From an uncultured Clostridia bacterium (GTDB lineage Bacteria; Bacillota; Clostridia; Christensenellales; QALW01), in NCBI GenBank assembly GCA_934465535.1, contig CAKSKV010000018.1, positions 1 through 11,704 on the forward strand: DNA of 11,704 nucleotides, read 5' to 3'. Within the stretch, counting starts at the first letter, position 1. Each line of letters opens with the position of its first letter. The notes beneath the pieces were generated by a model. It saw only the letters and a list, made by a program, of their open reading frames with translations. It was not told the DNA's origin and made no database searches. Below are positions 7,572 through 11,704 of this stretch, one piece after another. Both the position numbers and the translations under genes were made by a program.

Positions 7572-7659
7572 AGAGCAAACGCAAAATATAGAAGAATAAA
7601 GAACAAGCAGATGCTAAAAAAGAAAGCGGCGCTTTGATACGCCGGGCGTATTTATAAAG

Positions 7660-7691
7660 CATCCCGGCAGAACGCAAGATATGCCGGGATG
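7660..7691 (-). terminator. Probable terminator after rnc
   Basis: A perfect 10 bp GC-rich stem, CATCCCGGCA (7660-7669) with 7682-7691 and a 12 nt loop, lies about 60 bases after the rnc stop codon. On the minus strand it is followed by CTTTATAAAT, a short weak U run. It lies upstream of the mreB promoter, which fits a unit boundary. The rest of the gap (7692-7752) shows nothing clear. Confidence 0.6.
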
Positions 7692-7752
7692 AAAAGTGTA
7701 TGATTAATATATGCGGTGTATGCGCTTTGAAGCCGCTTTAGCATAAGGACAT

Positions 7753-8451
7753 TTACCGCTTTTCGGCCTGTGTAAGCAGGTCAAAGGCGCTGCCTGCGGC
7801 CTCCTGCTGGGCGGCCTTTTTTGTTTTTCCGCTGCCGGTGCCGCACATTTTTCCGTTTATCCATACGGAAAAGGTATAGCTGCGGTCATGCGCGGGGCCG
7901 TGCTGCGCTTCCTCGCGGTATTCTATCCTTGCCGCTCCGTGCTGCTGCACAAGCTCCTGAAGGCGGCTTTTATGATCCACCGCTTCGCCGCAGTGCGCCG
8001 TGATATCCTCCATGCGGGCATCCATAAGGCGCAGCACCGCGGCGCAGGCGGGCTCAAAGCCGGAATCAAGATATATTGCGCCGAAAACGGCCTCCAGCGC
8101 GTCGGAAAGTATGCTGGCCTTTTCCGCGCCGCCGCCGGCCCTTTCCCCTTGACTGAGATACAGATACCGCCCGAGATCTATTTCTCTTGCCGCCACCGAA
8201 AGAGGCTGCTCGGATACGATTGCCGCCCGTATGCGGGAAAGCTCGCCCTCCGCCTTTGCGGGAAGGCGGGAGTAGAGATATGTGCTTACCGCAAGCTCCA
8301 GCACGGCATCGCCCAGATATTCCATGCGTTGGTTGCTGCTTTGCGCTTTGTGCTCGCCAAGGTAGGAAGGATGAGTAAGAGCCTGCACAAGCAGGCTCCT
8401 GTCTGCAAAGGTATAACCGATAGCCGACTGTAAGGCGTCCAGTTCGTCCAT
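7753..8451 (-). CDS. rnc: Ribonuclease III
   Basis: This endonuclease cuts double-stranded RNA, including rRNA precursors. The 232 residues show the N-terminal nuclease domain with the signature NQRMEYLGDAVLEL (40-53), carrying E44 and D48. The second acidic pair, D117 and E120, is in ILSDALEAVFG. A C-terminal double-stranded RNA-binding domain spans about 158-228, with the GSGKTKKAAQQEAA end motif. All four expected catalytic acids are present. Its ATG (8449-8451) directly abuts the acpP stop codon with no gap, and the only ribosome-site candidate (GAGG) lies inside acpP about 11 bases upstream. Translation is therefore probably coupled to acpP, an arrangement common in Firmicutes. Confidence 0.97.
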   Translation of the reverse strand: MDELDALQSAIGYTFADRSLLVQALTHPSYLGEHKAQSSNQRMEYLGDAVLELAVSTYLYSRLPAKAEGELSRIRAAIVSEQPLSVAAREIDLGRYLYLSQGERAGGGAEKASILSDALEAVFGAIYLDSGFEPACAAVLRLMDARMEDITAHCGEAVDHKSRLQELVQQHGAARIEYREEAQHGPAHDRSYTFSVWINGKMCGTGSGKTKKAAQQEAAGSAFDLLTQAEKR

Positions 8452-8676
8452 TTACTGTCTTGCCTCAAGATATGCGGCGATATCGCCCACGGTGCGCAGG
8501 TTTGCCAGCTCCTCGTCAGGAATCTCGATGCCGTACTGCTCCTCAAGATCCAGCATAAGGGCGGCGATGTCCAGGGAGTCGGCCTTAAGGTCGTCGATAA
8601 GATTGGAATCCTCTGTTACTTTGGCCGGATCTATGGCCAGCTGCTCCGCTACTGAAGCTATGATTTTCTCTAACAT
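8452..8676 (-). CDS. acpP: Acyl carrier protein
   Basis: This small acidic 74-residue protein carries growing acyl chains on a 4'-phosphopantetheine arm attached to Ser34 in the DSLD motif (33-36). It keeps the usual four-helix pattern and the IPDEE segment. The ATG at 8676 is chosen because GGAGG lies about 8 bases upstream; the longer frame from a TTG at 8691 would include that ribosome site itself. It lies between plsX and rnc and supplies the carrier for the acyl groups that PlsX uses. Confidence 0.96.
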   Translation of the reverse strand: MLEKIIASVAEQLAIDPAKVTEDSNLIDDLKADSLDIAALMLDLEEQYGIEIPDEELANLRTVGDIAAYLEARQ

Positions 8677-8967
8677 TGTTTCTTCCTCCAAGATATAAAA
8701 TAATATATGATGCCTGCAGATTACTGCAAAACCGTCATTCTGTTATATGGCAGATGCCAAAGAGGATATGCTCGGCCGCCTGTTCCGGGCTTTGGCGCGG
8801 CAATTGTATATGCAGCTTTACGCGCGCCCGGCGCTCAGGCTTCGCCTTGCGCGCCCCCGGCTGCGCCTGCCGGCACAGCCCCGGCGTACCTTCGGTCCGC
8901 CCGGGCGCACTTTTGCCGCCCTCGGCTTTTGGCGGAACAGCCGGCTTTTTTGCTCCGCCGTAAGGCT
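8677..8967. other. plsX-acpP gap: GC-rich block of small hairpins
   Basis: This 291 bp gap contains no supportable gene. Its middle part holds three adjacent hairpins: GCGC/AGGC-TTC-GCCT/GCGC (8831-8852), GGCTG...CAGCC with a C-A mismatch (8859-8880), and GGCGTACC-TTC-GGTCCGCC with one mismatch (8883-8901). Nearer acpP the DNA turns AT-rich, with an inverted repeat TGCAG-4-CTGCA (8715-8728). A poor promoter candidate is TTGCAG with a TATTAT-like box reading toward acpP. Many Firmicutes carry fabD and fabG between plsX and acpP; none is visible here. Confidence 0.6.
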
Positions 8968-9981
8968 TTATACCGCGCTCTCCGATGCCTCCTGCTGCGC
9001 AAGAGCCTCCTTTATGGTGTCCACCACGCGGCCCTCCACCATGCGCACAGCCTGACGCACGGTTGCCGCCAGCGCCTTTGCATTTGAGGAGCCGTGACCC
9101 TTAAGCACCACGCCGTTTATGCCAAGCAGCGGTGCGCCGCCGTATTCGGTATAGTCCATCTTCTTTTTAAGGCTTTTAAGCGCCGGCATAAGCAGCGCCG
9201 CGCCCAGCTTGCAGCGCAGGGAGGAGGTAAAGCCCTTCTTCATAAGATGGGACATATATCCGGCGGTGCCCTCTATGCTTTTAAGCAGCAGGTTGCCCGC
9301 AAAGCCGTCCGCCACTATTACATCCGCAGCGGTAAAAACATCGCGGCCCTCCATGTTGCCCACGAAGTTAAGGCGCTTATCCGCCTGAAGCAGGGGGTAC
9401 ACCTCGTGGGTAAGCTCGTTGCCCTTTTCGCTTTCCGTACCCACATTTGCAAGGGCGATGCGAGGGTTCTCCACATGAAGCACCTTGCGCATGTATATAT
9501 CGCCCATCATGGCAAACTGCACAAGGTTTGCGCTTTTGCAGTCCATATTGGCGCCGCAGTCTATAAGCATTACGCCATTGCGGTCGTTAGGCAGCACCGG
9601 CGAGAGCGCGGGGCGCAGTATGCCCTTTATGCGGCCTACGCGCAAAAGCGCGCCGGAAAGCGTGGCTCCCGTACTGCCGCAGGTTATAAAGGCGTCGCCC
9701 TGCCCGGCCTTAAGCAGCTCAAGCCCCTCCACAAGGGAGGAGTGACGCTTGCGCTTTACCGCAAGCACGGGAGGCTCGTCCATGCTGATAATTTCCGGAG
9801 CGTGCACAATGCTTATGCGCCCCTGCGTTTCGGGGTAAGCTTCAAGCTCGCGGCGTATTTTTTCCTCATCGCCCGTAAGGGTTACAGTAAGCTCCGGGAA
9901 TTCCTTAAGAGCCATGGCCGTGCCTTTGATTATCTCCAAAGGGGCATTGTCCCCCCCGAAGGCGTCAATGATTATGTTCAT
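8968..9981 (-). CDS. plsX: Phosphate acyltransferase PlsX (acyl-ACP:phosphate transacylase)
   Basis: PlsX makes acyl-phosphate from acyl-ACP and phosphate, the first step of the PlsX/PlsY route to lysophosphatidic acid, working peripherally at the membrane. The 337 residues start MNIIIDAFGGDNAP, the typical family N-terminus. They contain the conserved stretches MDEPPVLAVKRKRHSS, CGSTGATLSGALLRVGRIKG, LIDCGANMDCK, NVGTESEKGN, DVIVADGFAGN and GAPLLGINGVVLKGHGSS. The start at 9981 has GGAGAG about 4 bases upstream; a GTG start at 10002 would add 7 residues not seen in the family. It is the first gene of its unit, with a good promoter, and acpP and rnc follow. Confidence 0.97.
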   Translation of the reverse strand: MNIIIDAFGGDNAPLEIIKGTAMALKEFPELTVTLTGDEEKIRRELEAYPETQGRISIVHAPEIISMDEPPVLAVKRKRHSSLVEGLELLKAGQGDAFITCGSTGATLSGALLRVGRIKGILRPALSPVLPNDRNGVMLIDCGANMDCKSANLVQFAMMGDIYMRKVLHVENPRIALANVGTESEKGNELTHEVYPLLQADKRLNFVGNMEGRDVFTAADVIVADGFAGNLLLKSIEGTAGYMSHLMKKGFTSSLRCKLGAALLMPALKSLKKKMDYTEYGGAPLLGINGVVLKGHGSSNAKALAATVRQAVRMVEGRVVDTIKEALAQQEASESAV

Positions 9982-10058
9982 TTTTCTCTCCGTCATCTGC
10001 ACGCCGCGCGATTTTGCTGCGTGCCGACTCCTTATAAATATATAATAAATACGGGCTT

Positions 10059-10087
10059 ATTATAATATACCTTCAGCTAAAAATCAA
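10059..10087 (-). promoter_or_regulatory. Sigma-A type promoter of plsX
   Basis: On the minus strand there is a -35 box TTGATT (10082-10087), a 17 bp spacer and a perfect -10 box TATAAT (10059-10064). It uses the same -35 and -10 hexamers and spacing as the mreB promoter. Transcription should start near 10052, about 70 nt before the ATG. The leader can form a 6 bp stem, GCACGC (9999-10004) with 10019-10024. Confidence 0.85.
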
Positions 10088-10278
10088 GCGGGAAGCGGAA
10101 TATGCGCGCTTTATATGCGCAAATATGTATATATATGCACAATTTCCGGGCGGCAGCGGGCGTAAAGGCGGCGGTGTGCGGCGCTTCCGTCTGCCGGGGC
10201 GGCCGGGAGATGCATAAAGTGCGAATATTATACTGAAAATTTTCATAATTATGTAGTTTAACTATTTAATTTGGGGTA
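10088..10278. other. Divergent intergenic spacer between plsX and the plus-strand operon
   Basis: No gene is supported. It has three loosely spaced TATGCRC words (10101-10107, 10114-10120, 10134-10140), then a GC-rich stretch (about 10146-10215), then AT-rich DNA leading into the plus-strand promoter. No clear function is visible. Confidence 0.5.
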
Positions 10279-10307
10279 TTGACAATCATATTGGCATATG
10301 TTACAGT
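10279..10307 (+). promoter_or_regulatory. Promoter of the plus-strand exported-protein operon
   Basis: A perfect -35 box TTGACA (10279-10284), a 17 bp spacer and a -10 box TACAGT (10302-10307) are preceded by TG one base upstream (extended -10). Transcription should start near 10314, about 50 nt before the first ATG. Confidence 0.8.
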
Positions 10308-10313
10308 ATGATT
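10284..10313. promoter_or_regulatory. Operator-like dyad overlapping the promoter
   Basis: AATCATATTG (10284-10293) and CAGTATGATT (10304-10313) form an inverted repeat, 9 of 10 positions matching, with 10 bp between half-sites. This gives a 20 bp (two helical turns) centre-to-centre distance. It covers the end of the -35 box, the spacer, the -10 box and the probable start point, a typical place for a repressor. No regulator gene is seen in the window. Confidence 0.55.
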
Positions 10314-10320
10314 ATGGTAA

Positions 10321-10337
10321 TAACGGCAAACAGGGAG
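10321..10337. repeat. Left arm of an inverted repeat around the 167-residue gene
   Basis: TAACGGCAAACAGGGAG is the reverse complement of 10922-10939 apart from one extra G in the right arm. Eleven bases (CAAACAGGGAG) match exactly. It lies in the predicted 5' leader, just upstream of the ribosome site. Confidence 0.85.
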
Positions 10338-10363
10338 GGCACAAAAGAAAGGAGTAAAATGAA

Positions 10364-10867
10364 ATGAAACGAGCCATATTTGTTTGTGTGCTGGTAATTC
10401 TTATGATATGCGGCTGTGTAACCGCCGTGGCGCTTACGCAGCAGGAAGAGAAAGCTACGGTTGCATCAAGCACGAATTACAGTGTGGGCGGCTATCGCGA
10501 TGTTACGGTAAAATGTATGCAGAAAAAAACTTTTTCCGTAAAAAGGCCGATAGTTGAGGAAACATTATATGCGGGTTATCAATGCACATCATATAAAATA
10601 ATCGGCGAAACACCCAATACAAACAAACAGACTTTTGTATATGTATTGGATGAAAACGGGAGAACCAGGAGCGTGAAGACTCAGTTTACCGGCATAGGAA
10701 TATATTCGATAAAGTACAATAATGGAAATAAACCGATGAAGCCGTATCCCGAAACCGAAAAAATGAAGCTCGTAGTGGAAAATTACGCCAACGATTACGA
10801 TTTATCGCTGTTTTTTGATTTCCAATCAACCGCGCTTTGGTCGCCCAATCGACAGGCATTTGTTTAA
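10364..10867 (+). CDS. Unrecognised small exported protein
   Basis: The 167-residue product begins with a clear signal sequence: a charged MKR, then a hydrophobic core (about 4-23). The core ends in either a lipobox-like ICGC (15-18) or a signal peptidase I-type site near AVA (21-23). The mature part has two cysteines (51 and 74) that could form a disulfide, many Tyr, Lys, Thr and Asn residues, and an abrupt end at SPNRQAFV. The ATG at 10364 has AAGGAG about 9 bases upstream. No family is recognised. Codon use is visibly more AT-rich (AAA, ATA, TAT) than in the housekeeping genes, which hints at foreign origin. It is the first gene of a plus-strand operon and is bracketed by inverted repeats. 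Confidence 0.75.
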   Translation: MKRAIFVCVLVILMICGCVTAVALTQQEEKATVASSTNYSVGGYRDVTVKCMQKKTFSVKRPIVEETLYAGYQCTSYKIIGETPNTNKQTFVYVLDENGRTRSVKTQFTGIGIYSIKYNNGNKPMKPYPETEKMKLVVENYANDYDLSLFFDFQSTALWSPNRQAFV

Positions 10868-10921
10868 TCACTATGCATTGAAGTATTGCAGTTATTAAGA
10901 ATATGATCTGACGGAACAACA

Positions 10922-10939
10922 CTCCCTGTTTGCCCGTTA
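10922..10939. repeat. Right arm of the inverted repeat
   Basis: CTCCCTGTTTGCCCGTTA is the partner of 10321-10337. It lies in the gap between the stop codon of the exported-protein gene and the start of the lipoprotein gene. Both arms end in TA on the outer side. Confidence 0.85.
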
Positions 10940-10975
10940 ATGCAGATTATTTCTGATTATAAATTAGGAGGGACG

Positions 10976-11698
10976 ATGTTGAAACTAATAAATATCACTC
11001 TGATCCCTTTGCTTATACTGTGCTTCCTGCTTTGCAGCTGCAATGCCGTTTCGCCGCACACGGTGGCGGTGTCGCTTCCAGACGGGCGCAGCGTGCTTAT
11101 CCCTTATCTTATGGCGGAAAATAAGGCGTATTTGGAGTATGACCATTTTTCGGATTCTTCTCTGGAGGAGCTTTCTCTTATATTCTCAAGGAAGTTTACC
11201 TTTGATACTCAGGTGCCGGCGGAGGACAGGCAGGCAGCATATTATATAACCGGGGCAATCGTGTGCGCTCTGACGGATTATGATTTTGTTCACCCGGAGC
11301 GCAGCGAGAAGGAGCGCAAAGCGGTTATGGAGCTGCTTACCCCCGGTATGCAAAAGAAAATGGCGGGCTTTGAGGAGCATTGCGAGGAAAAAAAGAAATA
11401 CGGCGTAACTATAATGATAGGTTCATCCTATGAACAGTATATAGGTGCAGAGAATGAAGAGGGGCTGGCAGTGTGTGAAAACGGGTTTGCAGTGTCCTTT
11501 TCAGTGGATATTTATTCCGACGATGGGGGCAGCGGCTGGCTTGCGGCGCATGAGATAGGCCCGCAGCTGCGTATTATGAACCGCTTTCGGGGCGCCGTGC
11601 TTTTTACAAAGGAAAACGGAGTGCTGCTGGCGGACGGCTGGTACGGTCTGCTTTCGCCGTGGGGCACGGGAGCGGCCGTGGGAGAGGAGGCGGTATAA
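10976..11698 (+). CDS. Unrecognised lipoprotein
   Basis: The 240-residue product starts with a lipoprotein signal peptide: a hydrophobic core (about 5-19) and the lipobox LCSC (19-22), so C22 would be lipid-modified and the protein held at the outer face of the membrane. The rest is mixed alpha/beta with a charged helical stretch (PERSEKERKAV...EEHCEEKKKYG) and a later beta-rich part. No family is recognised. The ATG at 10976 is chosen because GGAGGG lies about 4 bases upstream and the signal peptide begins there; an in-frame start at 10940 has no ribosome site and would bury the signal. It follows the exported protein by 108 bp with no terminator between, and its stop overlaps the next start. 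Confidence 0.8.
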   Translation: MLKLINITLIPLLILCFLLCSCNAVSPHTVAVSLPDGRSVLIPYLMAENKAYLEYDHFSDSSLEELSLIFSRKFTFDTQVPAEDRQAAYYITGAIVCALTDYDFVHPERSEKERKAVMELLTPGMQKKMAGFEEHCEEKKKYGVTIMIGSSYEQYIGAENEEGLAVCENGFAVSFSVDIYSDDGGSGWLAAHEIGPQLRIMNRFRGAVLFTKENGVLLADGWYGLLSPWGTGAAVGEEAV

Positions 11699-11704
11699 TG
11701 TTTA
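11698..11704 (+). CDS. Start of a further gene, truncated by the window edge
   Basis: The lipoprotein stop codon and an ATG overlap by one base (TAATG, ATG at 11698-11700). A strong GAGGAGG ribosome site lies 7 bases upstream, inside the end of the lipoprotein gene. Only ATG TTT A is visible. This fits a translationally coupled third gene of the operon, but the product cannot be known. Confidence 0.6.

Noticed and set aside
4784..7637. Long plus-strand open frames opposite the propeller and mreB genes
   Set aside because: Low-complexity Ala/Gly/His-rich translations lie antisense to clearly recognised proteins.
8452..8691. Longer ACP starting at a TTG codon at 8691
   Set aside because: That start would include the obvious GGAGG ribosome site inside the coding region; the ATG at 8676 fits the family N-terminus.
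8715..8728. Inverted repeat TGCAG-ATTA-CTGCA upstream of acpP as a FapR fatty-acid operator
   Set aside because: It does not resemble the known FapR site (TTAGTACC-type halves), and a 5 bp dyad is weak evidence by itself.
9094..10065. Plus-strand open frame opposite plsX
   Set aside because: It is antisense to a complete, conserved PlsX and runs through the plsX promoter.

Overview
The window looks like chromosomal DNA from a GC-moderate member of the Clostridia, probably a gut-type lineage. I infer this from the compact plsX-acpP-rnc lipid/RNase III cluster, an asparaginyl-tRNA synthetase of the bacterial type, Gram-positive style GGAGG ribosome sites and lipoprotein signals. No rRNA, tRNA, CRISPR array, transposase or phage gene was seen.

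Layout. Positions 2-1291 (+) hold the 3' end of a gene for a large, probably secreted, beta-rich protein. It ends at a strong two-way terminator (1302-1348). From there to about 10087 all genes lie on the minus strand. In transcription order they are plsX (8968-9981), acpP (8452-8676), rnc (7753-8451), an MreB/Mbl-type actin homologue (6414-7445), a membrane-anchored PQQ-like beta-propeller protein (4562-6244), asnS (3027-4424), a small ParB-like-domain protein (2342-2950) and a PhnP-type metallo-beta-lactamase-fold hydrolase (1422-2264). Clear sigma-A type promoters are visible for plsX (10059-10087) and for mreB (7543-7571), so the array is at least two transcription units. PlsX and ACP act together in phospholipid synthesis. 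MreB/Mbl and the envelope propeller protein suggest a cell-envelope neighbourhood.

The right edge (10279-11704, +) is different. A consensus-like promoter with an operator-like dyad drives a 167-residue exported protein, then a 240-residue lipoprotein, then a third gene whose start codon overlaps the lipoprotein stop codon and which leaves the window. The first of these genes is visibly more AT-rich than the housekeeping genes. It is bracketed by an 11 bp exact (17/18 overall) inverted repeat, at 10321-10337 and 10922-10939, whose outer ends are both TA. This is the most unusual structure in the window. It could be a small inserted cassette or a long-range mRNA pairing that links the leader to the gap before the lipoprotein gene.

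Intergenic stretches near or above 300 bases are 7446-7752 (mreB promoter, structured leader, probable rnc terminator), 8677-8967 (GC-rich block of small hairpins) and 9982-10363 (divergent promoters).
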